Of a stretch of DNA of 64,000 nucleotides, positions 1 through 9,579 are shown piece after piece. The stretch's first letter is position 1, and every line of letters begins with the position of its first letter. The stretch spans positions 144,888-208,887 of the forward strand of contig CAVYUC010000004.1 in assembly GCA_963771595.1 (NCBI GenBank), written 5' to 3'. A model generated the notes under the pieces. The model worked only from the letters and a program-made list of their open reading frames with translations. It searched no databases and was not told where the DNA came from. Both the position numbers and the translations under genes were made by a program. Origin of the DNA: CAVYUC01 sp963771595 (lineage in GTDB: Bacteria; Bacteroidota; Bacteroidia; Bacteroidales; Prolixibacteraceae).

Positions 1-449
1 GATCCATAAAACCCCTGCATGGTGTGGTCGAGCAATAACCGGAAAAACTGCCGCTGATTGCCGCCTTCCCAGATTTTATCCGGTAACTCCCCCTTTTCCA
101 TTTTAAGCATAAAACTGGTTTGCACGGGCCAGTCCAGTGCGTAAAATTTCTTTTGGTAGAGTGAATTGGATGCATTTGCGATGGATTTGATCCCCTTATG
201 GTAATCTTCCTGGAATCGCGTGTAAGGACCCACCAGTTGTTTATCAATAAAATTGACCACATTTGCTTCTGTTGCTCCTGCATCTTTATCGGCCGGAACA
301 ATCTGTTCCGCAAATGCAATAGTGATTTTTGCTTCTTCCTCAGTAAAAAAACGCCAGGGTGAATCGTAGCCATCACACGAAGTGATAAAAAGCACACTGC
401 CACAGGCGAGGCTGAACTGTCGGATGAATTCCCGTCTGCTGGTATTCAT
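1..449 (-). CDS. Gluconate 2-dehydrogenase subunit 3-like protein, N-terminal part
   Basis: The gene starts at 449 and runs off the left edge, leaving about 149 codons. The first residues read MNTSRREFIRQFSLACGSVL, which resembles a twin-arginine leader (RREFIRQF) followed by a hydrophobic stretch and a cysteine at the end of SVLFITSC, so a lipoprotein or Tat signal is likely. Next comes FTEEEAKITIAFAEQIVPAD, which fits the start of the gluconate 2-dehydrogenase subunit 3 family. In that family the small protein partners a GMC-type flavoprotein oxidoreductase in the periplasm; the partner gene would lie outside this window, to the left. The family call rests on the leader and this segment only. 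Confidence 0.72.
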   Translation of the reverse strand, partial: MNTSRREFIRQFSLACGSVLFITSCDGYDSPWRFFTEEEAKITIAFAEQIVPADKDAGATEANVVNFIDKQLVGPYTRFQEDYHKGIKSIANASNSLYQKKFYALDWPVQTSFMLKMEKGELPDKIWEGGNQRQFFRLLLDHTMQGFYG

Positions 450-476
450 GATTTCCGGTTTAATTTTGTTGTTCAA

Positions 477-484
477 CAAATTTA
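477..484 (-). promoter_or_regulatory. Candidate -7 element (TAAATTTG)
   Basis: Read on the minus strand, this matches the Bacteroidota TAnnTTTG element exactly, 28 bases before the start codon at 449. No clear TTTG lies about 19 bases further upstream, so the promoter call is weak. Confidence 0.3.
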
Positions 485-640
485 AATTTTTAAGCGAAAG
501 TTGTTTGTCTGTTAACTGTTGTATTTTATAATTCGGAATGATTCTAAAAGTTGGATGTTCGTGATGAATTCATGAAAGGGCTTCTCCTGAACGAAAACTT
601 TGGTTATTTTTAGCATAGATTAAATCAAAAAACCGATACG

Positions 641-3123
641 ATGAAATTTTCCGGATTAATATTGGCAGCCATTGTTCTGGCTTTTACTTCCTGCAAGCAG
701 AAAAGTAATTTCACTGTTGATTTTGACAACATTAACGATCGGGTTTGGGTGGGCAAAGATTTTTGGTCGGTGCCCCTCGAAGATTGGAAAGTGGAAGATG
801 GAAAATTGTATTGTACAGGCGATGTCCCCAATTCAAGGGTGAATGTTCTGACGCAAGTATTATCCCCGGATGCAGGTGAGTTTAATGTTTCGGCAAATAT
901 CTTCACTTATAGAGAAAGGGGAGGTTCCAGGCTCCGCAGGATTTCTGATTGGCCTGTATGACGATGAAGATCCGGATGTTCGTGCGGCCTGTTATTTTGG
1001 AGGCGGAATCAAAGCCGGTGTCAGTTTAAAGGGTTTTGCTTTTCTAAAGGATGAAAGGATAGAATTGCCTGAAGATTTTAATTTTATGGATTTCAATGTC
1101 GGCGTAAACGGCAATAACAACCATCTGAACATGACGATTTCCGATGACCAGGGGAATGAAGTAAAACTTTCTGTTAAAACAGACGGAGTCCGCGGTTTGG
1201 TTGCCCTTGCCTGCAATCTTGATTTGGGCGAAAATGAAAAGCCGGGGAAATCGGATTTTGGTTTTGATGATTTAAAGCTTTCAGGTTCAAAGGTGGTTGA
1301 ACAACCGGAAAATGCATTTGGCCCTGTGCTTTGGACCATGTACACCCTCAGCAACGAAGCTGTAAAACTGATGGCCCTGCTGCCGCCCATCGGAGAAGCT
1401 GACAATCCGAATGTTTCGCTTCAGCTAAAAAAAGAAGGTGAATGGGAAACAATTGACACCAAACCCATCGAACCGGATTCAAGAACTGTGGTTTTTAAGC
1501 TGGAAGGCTGGAATGCAAAACAGGATGCTGATTTTCGGGTGCAATATATTGAAAAAGATAAAAGCGGAACCGAAACTGAAAATTATTACAGCGGCACCAT
1601 ACGTCGTGACCCGGTGGATCAGCCTCTTAAATTTGGAGGATTAACCTGTCAGTTTCATTTTGGATTTCCGTACACTCCGCTGGCACAAAACCTTGCGAAG
1701 CTCAATCCTGATATATTGTATTTTTCAGGGGATCAGATTTATGAAGGCAACGGTGGATATGGAATACGCAGGGAACCGGCCGATGTAGCCATCCTGAATT
1801 ACCTCGGTAAATATTATATGTTTGGCTGGGCATTCGGCGATATCATGCGCGACCGGCCGACCATTTGCACTCCCGATGACCATGACGTTTTTCATGGAAA
1901 CCTCTGGGGAGAGGGGGGCATTGATAAACCAATGAAAGGCCGGGAATCGGATACGCGCGGGTTTATCGAACCGGTAAAAATGGTGAATGTAGTCAACCGT
2001 ACGCAATGTGGCCAGTTGCCCGATCCTTATGATCCTACTCCAATTGCACGTGGAATGAGCGTGTGGTATACCGGTTTGACTTATGGACGTATAAGTTTTG
2101 CCATTGTCAGCGACAGGATTTTTAAAACAGGGCCGGAAGCGGTAGCCGATTGGGAAGGGCGTGCCGATCATATGAAAGAACCACGTAAAGATCTTTCATT
2201 TTTGGATAAACCTGGTGTAAAAATGCTTGGCGATAGGCAAATGGAATTTCTGAACAACTGGATTACCGACTGGAAAGATGCCGATATGAAAGTGCTGCTT
2301 TCTCAAACAGTATTTGCCAATGTGGCCACCCATCATGGCGGTTTGGAAGGCTACTTATACGGCGATCTGGATTCCGGCGGCTGGCCAAAATCGGGCCGCG
2401 ACATAGCTATTCGTTTAATGCGCAAAGGAGCAGTATTTCATATTAACGGGGACCAGCATGTGCCGTCGCTGGTACAATACGGACTGGACGATTACCGTGA
2501 TGCCGGCTGGAGTTATCTGTACACCTGCAATTGCAGTAATGTACCTGCGCTGGTTCCTGCCCGACGAACTGGGGCGTCCGGTTGTCGATCGTCCGGAACA
2601 TGACTATCCAAATACAGGGAAATATACAGATGCTTTTGGCAACAAAAATTATGTTTATGCCATTGGAAATCCGGGTAAAATAACAATCGACAGGGAAAGC
2701 CGATACAACCATGCCCAAATCCGTTCATCCGGCTTTGGATTTGTAAGTTTTAATAAAGAGGAGCGAACCATTAAAATCGATGCCTTCCGGTTTAAGGCCG
2801 ATGTTGAAAATCCAAATCCCGTTAAGGATGAGTTTCCGGGATGGCCACTGACCATTTCTCAATTCGATAATTTTGGTAAAGGCGCTGAGAATGTACTGCC
2901 CGAAATGGTGGTTAATCAACCCGACCAGGTGATTGAAGTACGGAAAACCAGCAACAATGATCTTATTCGTGTTTTCAGAATGAAGGGAAACTCGGTTCAG
3001 GTGAAACTTTTCCATCCCGGTACATTTGATATAAAAATTGGGGAAGGGGAGAAAGTGAAGGAATTAAAAGGCTTAAAAACCAAACCGGGTGAAAATAATG
3101 AAAAAATACCTGTTGAGCTTTAG
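641..3123 (+). CDS. PhoD-like metallophosphatase / phosphodiesterase lipoprotein, interrupted by two +1 shifts
   Basis: Three reading frames join into one protein of about 826 residues. Frame changes lie near 926-929 and near 2511-2515; removing one base at each gives continuous family-like sequence (RERGGS-GSAGFLIGL, and DAGWS-ICTPAIAV). The start at 641 gives a lipoprotein signal, MKFSGLILAAIVLAFTSC. The N-terminal ~250 residues look like a beta-sandwich region. The catalytic half carries metallophosphatase motifs: FSGDQIYE, TPDDHDVFHGNLWG and, near the end, HINGDQH. The family hydrolyses phosphate mono- or diesters and acts outside the cytoplasm. The substrate cannot be told. The gene stands alone between the divergent subunit-3-like gene and the convergent nicotinamidase. 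Whether the two shifts are sequencing errors or real inactivation is open; the intact motifs favour errors. Confidence 0.78.
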
Positions 3124-3195
3124 AAAAAGGAGGAAGGCATTTTTCATTCCGTTCAGCGGTTAGTTCCGATTGATGGTTTTTATCCGCCAGATGGA

Positions 3196-3801
3196 TTAAA
3201 TACCATCCGACTTTACGGATTTCATTCCCAATTCCCGCAATTCTTTTTTCATTTCTGCAAATTTGTCATCATCCAGTGCGCGTATGGCATCTTCAATTAA
3301 AGTGGCGGAGAAACCTTCCTGTAAGGCATCCTTTACTGAAAAATATACACAAATATCCGCTGCCAGTCCGCAAAAGTATAAATCAGTTGCACCTTTCCCG
3401 CGAAGATAACCGGCAAGCCCGGTACTTTTCTTATAGCCGTTGTCGTAAAATCCGCTGTAGCTGTCAATTTCCGGATTCATTCCCTTTCGGAAGATAGCTT
3501 CCGTTTTTTGCATTTTTAAATCCGGATGAAAATCAGCACCTTGGGAATTTTGAACACAATGGTCAGGCCATAAAACCTGTTTTATTCCACCGACTTCACC
3601 CTCTTCAAAAGGTTTTTTCCCATTGTGGTTTGATGCAAAACTCATATGGTTCTGCGGGTGCCAGTCCTGGGTGGCAACTACCAAATCAAATTTGTGCTGT
3701 ATTTTATTTATAACAGGGATAATTTCATCTCCGTCAGGAACTGGAAGTGAACCACCAGGAATAAAATCATTTTGAACGTCGATTAATACAAGTGTTTTCA
3801 T
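3196..3801 (-). CDS. pncA: Nicotinamidase (pyrazinamidase)
   Basis: The protein has 201 residues with the start placed at 3801 (MKTLVLIDVQNDF), because an upstream in-frame start at 3834 only adds a non-conserved extension. It belongs to the isochorismatase-like cysteine hydrolases. The catalytic triad is visible: Asp8 in LIDVQNDF, Lys106 in FRKG and Cys151 in GLAADICV. The likely metal ligands Asp46 and His48 (QDWHPQNH) and His81 (WPDHCV) are present. It converts nicotinamide to nicotinate and ammonia in the NAD salvage pathway, in the cytoplasm. It is a single gene, convergent with the PhoD-like gene. Confidence 0.93.
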   Translation of the reverse strand: MKTLVLIDVQNDFIPGGSLPVPDGDEIIPVINKIQHKFDLVVATQDWHPQNHMSFASNHNGKKPFEEGEVGGIKQVLWPDHCVQNSQGADFHPDLKMQKTEAIFRKGMNPEIDSYSGFYDNGYKKSTGLAGYLRGKGATDLYFCGLAADICVYFSVKDALQEGFSATLIEDAIRALDDDKFAEMKKELRELGMKSVKSDGI

Positions 3802-3945
3802 GAAGTAATTTTTAATGCTGTCTAATTTATCCAACTAATGGGAGGGAAATTTTGTTTGCAGGTTGTTTGAAACCTTCAGACATCGAAGCTAATTTATTAG
3901 GGAACCCAAAATGTTCATTATTTTTCAGGTTTCAGCTTTTGAAAT

Positions 3946-6045
3946 TCAAATTAAATGTTCATTTTGAATTCTCAGCTCTACCCGTAAACCGCTTTGATTA
4001 TCTTTTTTCGGTTCCATATCAATTATCCGGCTTTTGATAGCGTATCCATGATATTTCTCGAACAGCCGGTAGAATTCTTCCATTGTTTTTAATCCGTACC
4101 CGGTAGAATCGTGATAGACAGATGCTTCTTTTCGACCCATTCCATTATCGGCGACGGAGATGATAATCCCGGCCGGCAGCGGTTTAACCGTAACCTGGAG
4201 CAATCCGTCTTTTTGAGTATTACGAAAGCCATGTTTAACTGCATTTTCAACATAGGTGTGGATACACATTTTAGGTACATTGAAATTTAAATCGACATCC
4301 GGGTGAACATCAAATTTCACTTTAAATTTTTCTTTAAACCGGTGCTGCTGCACTTTCAGGTAATCCTTAGTAAACCGGATTTCTGATTTCAATGTTCGTT
4401 TTACTTCCTTGGCATCATCCATGACCTGTTGTATCATTCTTGAATTAAGTGTCAGGAAATCATAGGCTTCGTCTTTTTGCCCGTTGTTTATTAAATATGC
4501 CACCGAATTTAATGCATTGAAAAGAAAATGTGGATTAAGCTGGTTTTTTACCGAATTAAATTGCAGTTCAGAAAGCTGTTTTTCCACTTTCCATTTACTT
4601 TCCAAACGCCGCTGCTGAAAATAAAGTAGCAGGTAAATCATTCCTGAAAACAGAATAAAAAGAGCAAGATGAATAAAATAAATAAAGTAATACCATGGAT
4701 TTTCAGTATAGGTGAAGAAAAAATAACTGTCGCCGGACAGGAATATAAACTTTTCTATGTTTGAATTTACATAGAAGGGCACAATTTCATATTGAACTGG
4801 ATTTATTGGCAAATCAACGGAGGCAGTATGGCTGAACGGTAAATTGTGCACGAAAAATTTATTGGGCGAGAACGAGGTTAATTCCTTTATTCCATCGGAA
4901 TTAAAATCAATACTTTGCGATAATCCTGAATAATGATCGTTTATTATGTGTTCTGCATTTGAAGGGATATTTTTCAGGTCGGGGGTTAAATGGTAATAAC
5001 CATAGTTATTTATAAAAAGACGGGGTTCATTTTGTACAACTAAAAGTGAACTTGCCATTAATTCATAATTTAAAACAGGCAGCTTAGCACGTTTTCTTAT
5101 TTTTCCACCCGCAGTAACAACTATAACCTGATTTTCTTCGCCCGTCTTTGATTTTGACTGGTAAGCTACATAAAATAATGAATCAGAATGCGGATCAGGA
5201 CAGCTGGTAATATTTGAAAATTCCCCTTTAATGGGTATGGGTGTAAATAAGTAATTTAAATCTGAAGAATAACCGGCAATGTATGATTGATTGTCGGGAT
5301 ATTTTGTCTCAAAATTAATATTTGAAGGTGCGTATGTTCTTGTAAGAAAATCGGGTGCGCCATCATTATTCATATCTTTTGCACAAGCGAGTTCATATGG
5401 TGAATATGTTTTTTCCGGTATTGTAAATTGCAAATTTTTCGAATTAAGTTTAAATAATCCCCTGGGATATAATCCATAACCTGCATCAAAAAAGAATAAG
5501 ATTTCGTTTTTATCTGCATTATTACTATTGATTCTGGTGTAAAATTCAGATTGTAATCCCATTTTTTCGCTGAATCTTTCTACTTGCATGAAAAAAAGGT
5601 GATCAATAAGTAGGTTGCCGGTTTTAACATCTATTGCTGAAAAAAATACTGAATCGGCGATAAGACTGAAAAACATGAAATCTTTTGTCCCGTCGTTGTT
5701 GACGTCTTTAACGGCTGGTTTCATATTTGGGGTCCAGTAATCGTTTTCAAAATGGGGTGTAGCAATAATTTTATTTTTGTGGTTATAAGTAACAATCGAA
5801 AACCGAAAAGTGAAAGAGCTTATTGAGCAACGTAATTTATCCGTATTACCGTCATTGTCAAAATCGTTAAAGAACCATAATATTTCCTCAGATTTGGCAT
5901 TACCTACTTCTCCTGATTGTTTCAGGTTAAACCGTTCTATCGGGACATCCCAGGCAACCGCAACTACAGCCGTAATTACAGCTCCAAACAGCAGACTCTG
6001 GAAGATACGGTTAGAAAACAGGTTTTTCAGCAGAGGAATTTGCAT
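3946..6045 (-). CDS. LytS-type sensor histidine kinase with FG-GAP/VCBS-like periplasmic sensor
   Basis: The protein has 699 residues. A membrane segment at about 14-32 is followed by a periplasmic region to about 460 with at least four calcium-loop-like motifs: DFDNDGNTDKL, DVNNDGTKDF, DMNNDGAPDF and DFNSDGIKEL. These resemble FG-GAP/VCBS propeller blades. A second membrane segment lies near 458-480. The kinase region is of the His_kinase (PF06580) class: phosphoacceptor His506 in NPHFLFNALNSV, N-box around Asn601 (VENAVKHGF) and DNGMGR at 633-638. Such kinases usually pair with a LytTR response regulator; none is encoded next to it here. A 59-codon reading frame ends 4 bases before its start and may be co-transcribed. 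The stimulus is unknown. Confidence 0.85.
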   Translation of the reverse strand: MQIPLLKNLFSNRIFQSLLFGAVITAVVAVAWDVPIERFNLKQSGEVGNAKSEEILWFFNDFDNDGNTDKLRCSISSFTFRFSIVTYNHKNKIIATPHFENDYWTPNMKPAVKDVNNDGTKDFMFFSLIADSVFFSAIDVKTGNLLIDHLFFMQVERFSEKMGLQSEFYTRINSNNADKNEILFFFDAGYGLYPRGLFKLNSKNLQFTIPEKTYSPYELACAKDMNNDGAPDFLTRTYAPSNINFETKYPDNQSYIAGYSSDLNYLFTPIPIKGEFSNITSCPDPHSDSLFYVAYQSKSKTGEENQVIVVTAGGKIRKRAKLPVLNYELMASSLLVVQNEPRLFINNYGYYHLTPDLKNIPSNAEHIINDHYSGLSQSIDFNSDGIKELTSFSPNKFFVHNLPFSHTASVDLPINPVQYEIVPFYVNSNIEKFIFLSGDSYFFFTYTENPWYYFIYFIHLALFILFSGMIYLLLYFQQRRLESKWKVEKQLSELQFNSVKNQLNPHFLFNALNSVAYLINNGQKDEAYDFLTLNSRMIQQVMDDAKEVKRTLKSEIRFTKDYLKVQQHRFKEKFKVKFDVHPDVDLNFNVPKMCIHTYVENAVKHGFRNTQKDGLLQVTVKPLPAGIIISVADNGMGRKEASVYHDSTGYGLKTMEEFYRLFEKYHGYAIKSRIIDMEPKKDNQSGLRVELRIQNEHLI

Positions 6046-6049
6046 TGTA

Positions 6050-6229
6050 TTAAAACTGTTCCTTTAATACCAAAAATTTGATGTATACCTTAAGTTGGTG
6101 TACTTTTTCGTTTGTATTTTGGCTGTCATTCGCTTTGTTGTTGGCGACAAATGCATCAGATTTCATCATTGGCCTGCGTTTTACAAGTCCCTTTAATTTC
6201 CCAAACAAGATAAGGTCAGGTTTAATCAT
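6050..6229 (-). CDS. Possible small lysine-rich protein upstream of the histidine kinase
   Basis: An open frame of 59 codons begins MIKPDLILFGKLKGLVKRRP and ends VYIKFLVLKEQF, stopping 4 bases before the histidine kinase start. The protein is basic, without signal peptide or recognised domain. The close spacing would suit translational coupling. No ribosome-binding site is seen, but that is normal for this phylum. It could be a chance frame. Confidence 0.3.
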   Translation of the reverse strand: MIKPDLILFGKLKGLVKRRPMMKSDAFVANNKANDSQNTNEKVHQLKVYIKFLVLKEQF

Positions 6230-6668
6230 CTTTAGTTAATTTACAAGGAGTTGCAATTTAGGAAAATCTGTAAAAAATAAAAGAAGAGAGATTGAAAAAT
6301 TTCATTTAAAGAAAAAAGGTAACGGTCATTTTCGGGTACGGCAGATTCCGTATTGTTGAAAATTGAAATTTTAACTTAAGCCGCCTGTTCCATTAGTGAG
6401 TGTGAAAAATTTCCCCATTTTTCTTCTCTTTTCCCACCTGGAAAAATACAGCTGTGTATCTAATTAACTAATAAATGTATATATCTATAGCCAATTAATC
6501 AGATGGTTAGATGTAGCAATTTAATCGTGCCCCTACTTTGGGTACATGCTTTGTTTTCATTTCACGAAATAGCAAAACAGTTTATATGAGGAAAACCATT
6601 TAAAATTTAAATAATCAAAATCGAAAAGGAACTAACCGAAAGAGTTGTTAAAATTAAAAAATTTGAAA
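6230..6668. other. Intergenic region of about 440 bases between divergent genes
   Basis: AT-rich and without a convincing gene, RNA or long inverted repeat. It must hold the promoters for the histidine kinase (minus) and the baeRF-like gene (plus). The stretch CCTACTTTGGGTAC near 6531 resembles a -7 element but with one base too few between TA and TTTG. Confidence 0.5.
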
Positions 6669-7811
6669 ATGGCATTATTCACAAAAAAACAGTTTGATGA
6701 TTTGGCAAATGAAAAAGGCAATTATTGTATTTCCATATATATTCCTACACAACGAAACGGCGAAAATAAGGAAAGCCTGATTCGCTTAAAAAATAAAGTC
6801 TCCGAGGTTGAAAAACAGCTTTCGGAAATCGGTTTGAAACCTATGGAAATAGAAGAATACATTCGGCCATTTAAGGAAGAATTGATAGATAATTCGAGTG
6901 TCTGGCGGCTTTTATCGGATGCACTTATTATTTTCAGAAGTAAGGAAAAATTCGAATATTACACCCTGCCACTTCAGGTGGATGAATTTTCACAGGTTTC
7001 TGATGAGTTTTATTTGTTGCCGCTGTTAAATATTTTTAATCAGGACGACAAGTTTTTCATTCTTGTTCTTAGTCTTCAGAACAATAAATTTTATGAAGCC
7101 ACACAAAATGAAATTACAGAAATTTCAGTGGAAGATATTTTCCCGGAAACCTATTTTGATTCTGCAGGGCACGATGTAGTTCAAAAATCGCTTGAATACA
7201 GAAGTAAAATGCCCGGAAAGGAATTTGCTCCGTTTCATGGAAAAACCGAAGGCAAGGATTACAAGGAAACTGAAATGATGAAATACCTGCAGGATGTGGA
7301 TGACAGTCTCAATGAATTGCTGAAAGGTTATGGCAGCCCTGTGGTTGTAGCATCTATCGAAAATGTTTTCTCACATTTCAGGGAAATTTCAGATTATAAA
7401 AATCTTTATCCCAAATGCGTACATGGAAATTATGACAATGGCGATATTCAGGTAGTTCATGAAAAGGCAAAAGAATTGCTGGCTCCCTATTTCAGCAAGG
7501 TAAAAAATGAAAAGAAAAGCAGTTATTCTGAAGCCATTGGTAAAACTACTTCCAGTTTGGAAGATGTTGTTGTTTCGGCTGATTCAGGGCAAATCGACAC
7601 CCTTTTCGTAGCCCGTGGAAATCATGTTTGGGGCGATTACAACAGAAAAGCAGGTAAGATTGATATTCATCAAAACAAAAGGAAACTTGATAAGTGTTTA
7701 CTTGATCTTGCAGCGCGTAACACTTTCTTAAAAAGCGGACAGGTTTTTATCGAAGATGCTGGCAATCTTCCTGAAAAAGAAGCACCGGTTAATGCAATTT
7801 TACGCTATTGA
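6669..7811 (+). CDS. baeRF-family-like protein (release-factor-related fold), function unknown
   Basis: The protein has 380 residues from the start MALFTKKQFDDLA at 6669; an in-frame ATG at 6645 would add eight residues. It is soluble, without signal peptide. The N-terminal CISIYIPTQRNGEN, the middle VVVASIENVFSHFREISDYK, and the C-terminal region with SSLEDVVVSADSGQIDTLFV resemble the stand-alone bacterial homologues of archaeo-eukaryotic peptide release factor (baeRF) proteins, which have been proposed to act on ribosomes under stress or in biological conflict. The subfamily cannot be assigned by eye. It is monocistronic, with two hairpins behind it. Confidence 0.6.
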   Translation: MALFTKKQFDDLANEKGNYCISIYIPTQRNGENKESLIRLKNKVSEVEKQLSEIGLKPMEIEEYIRPFKEELIDNSSVWRLLSDALIIFRSKEKFEYYTLPLQVDEFSQVSDEFYLLPLLNIFNQDDKFFILVLSLQNNKFYEATQNEITEISVEDIFPETYFDSAGHDVVQKSLEYRSKMPGKEFAPFHGKTEGKDYKETEMMKYLQDVDDSLNELLKGYGSPVVVASIENVFSHFREISDYKNLYPKCVHGNYDNGDIQVVHEKAKELLAPYFSKVKNEKKSSYSEAIGKTTSSLEDVVVSADSGQIDTLFVARGNHVWGDYNRKAGKIDIHQNKRKLDKCLLDLAARNTFLKSGQVFIEDAGNLPEKEAPVNAILRY

Positions 7812-7822
7812 TTCAAAATACT

Positions 7823-7852
7823 AACAGCACCGAACGACTTTAAGGTGCTGTT
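7823..7852 (+). terminator. Hairpin downstream of the baeRF-like gene
   Basis: AACAGCACC and GGTGCTGTT form a perfect 9-base stem with a 12-base loop, 11 bases after the stop codon. There is no T-run right behind it, so it may protect the 3' end rather than terminate. Confidence 0.5.
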
Positions 7853-7876
7853 CCTTCTACATACACAACACACAAA

Positions 7877-7916
7877 AAGCCATTCTGGAAAAATTTCAGA
7901 ATGGCTTAATTTTTTA
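7877..7916 (+). terminator. Rho-independent terminator
   Basis: AAGCCATTCTG pairs with CAGAATGGCTT around a short A-rich loop and is followed by AATTTTTT. It should end the transcript of the baeRF-like gene before the FGGY kinase. Confidence 0.85.
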
Positions 7917-7982
7917 CAAATGATGTTTAACTATCGGAAATAGCAGCAGAATAAATCCTTTTTGTATTTTTAGAAAAAACTC

Positions 7983-9539
7983 ATGGAAAACGTTGTACTT
8001 TCAATTGATTGCGGAACACAAAGTCTGCGGGCAATTCTCTTTTCGCTCAAGGGGAAATTACTGGCCATTGAACGAATTTCATTCGAGCCTTATACAAGTC
8101 CGAAACCGGGTTGGGCAGAGCAGAATCCTGAAATTTACTGGACTGCTGTAAAAACCGCCTGCCGCAATCTGCAAAATGAATATCCCAAATATTTCAGCAG
8201 GATTTCGGGAGTGGGCGTGTCGGCCCTGCGCGATTCGATGGTGAATGTTGATAAAAACGGGAAACCGCTTCGTCCGCTGATGGTTTGGCTGGATCAGCGA
8301 AAAGCCAGGCCGGTGTACAAACCAAACGCAACAATGAAACTCATTATTAAATATATGGGTTTAACCGATACACTGGCCAAGGCACAGCGCGAAGGAAAAG
8401 GCAACTGGATTCAGCAAAATCAACCTGACATATGGGCCGATACCTGGAAATATTTGCAGGTTTCAGGTTTTTTGAATTACAGGTTGACCGGCGAATTTAA
8501 AGATTCGGTTGCGGCTCAGATAGGTCATATCCCATTCGATTATAAAAAGCAAAAATGGGGAAATCCGCGGGGGCTTTTTAATTTCAGTACAAAACTTTAT
8601 CCGGTAGAGAAGGGAAAACTTCCTGAGTTGATATCATCTGGTAAAATTTTAGGGGAAATCAGCAGAAGTGCCAGCGCCGAAACCGGCCTTCCTGTTGAAA
8701 CTCCAGTAATTGCCTGTGGTTCTGATAAAGGTTGCGAAACAATTGGGATGGGAATACTGAGCAGTGAAATGGCCAGTCTCAGTTTTGGGACAACGGCAAC
8801 CATTCAGACTACAAGTGAAAAATACCTGGAGCCGGTGAAATTTATGCCTGCTTATCCGGCAGTGTTGCCGGGGTTTTTTAATCCGGAGGTTGAAATTTTC
8901 CGTGGATTCTGGATGATAACCTGGTTTAAAAATGAGTTTGCCCATAAGGAGGTGGAACAGGCGCGGGCAAAAGGAATTTCGGCAGAAGAAGTTTTGAACG
9001 GATTGCTGGCAGAATCGCCGCCAGGTGCAATGGGACTGGTGGTGCAGCCATACTGGAGTCCCGGCCTTTCGGAACCAGTGGCCAAAGGGGCAATGATTGG
9101 TTTCGGCGATGTACACAAAAAACCACACATTTATCGGGCAGTTATTGAAGGGTTGGTTTTTGCCCTTAAGGAAGGTAAAGAAAAGATTGAAAAGGCAACC
9201 AAACAGAATATCCGGAAACTGGCCGTATCGGGCGGTGCTTCGCAAAGCGATGAAATCTGCCATATTACTGCCGATATTTTTAACCTGCCCATTGTCCGCG
9301 GCTGCACAACTGAAACTTCGGGTTTGGGGGCAGCCATAATTACCGCCTTTGGAACAGGAAATTACAAATCAATTGAAGAGGCAGTTGAAAATATGGTTTG
9401 TTATGAAAAAGAATTTCAGCCTAATCCAAATCATGTGGAAATTTATGATAAAATATTTAACAGAGTTTACCGGAAGATGTATAAAACCCTTGAGCCGCTT
9501 TATCATGAAATCAGGGAAATAACCGGTTATCCGGAATAA
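7983..9539 (+). CDS. FGGY-family carbohydrate kinase
   Basis: The protein has 518 residues, the usual FGGY length. The N-terminal ATPase motif reads VLSIDCGTQSLRAILF, the middle has GSDKGCETIGMG and LSFGTTATIQ, and the C-terminal signature is LAVSGGASQSDEICHITADI with a final GLGAAIITAFGTG. The family phosphorylates sugars or polyols (xylulose, gluconate, glycerol, ribulose and others) with ATP in the cytoplasm. The substrate cannot be assigned from the sequence, and no isomerase or aldolase gene stands beside it. It is convergent with the TonB receptor. Confidence 0.88.
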   Translation: MENVVLSIDCGTQSLRAILFSLKGKLLAIERISFEPYTSPKPGWAEQNPEIYWTAVKTACRNLQNEYPKYFSRISGVGVSALRDSMVNVDKNGKPLRPLMVWLDQRKARPVYKPNATMKLIIKYMGLTDTLAKAQREGKGNWIQQNQPDIWADTWKYLQVSGFLNYRLTGEFKDSVAAQIGHIPFDYKKQKWGNPRGLFNFSTKLYPVEKGKLPELISSGKILGEISRSASAETGLPVETPVIACGSDKGCETIGMGILSSEMASLSFGTTATIQTTSEKYLEPVKFMPAYPAVLPGFFNPEVEIFRGFWMITWFKNEFAHKEVEQARAKGISAEEVLNGLLAESPPGAMGLVVQPYWSPGLSEPVAKGAMIGFGDVHKKPHIYRAVIEGLVFALKEGKEKIEKATKQNIRKLAVSGGASQSDEICHITADIFNLPIVRGCTTETSGLGAAIITAFGTGNYKSIEEAVENMVCYEKEFQPNPNHVEIYDKIFNRVYRKMYKTLEPLYHEIREITGYPE

Positions 9540-9579
9540 AACACGGTGTAAGGCATAATATCTGTTTCGCCGCAATCTG

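Noticed and set aside
8649..9263. Long open frame antisense to the FGGY kinase (204 codons)
   Set aside because: No start context, no family-like sequence and a composition that mirrors the kinase gene; a shadow frame.
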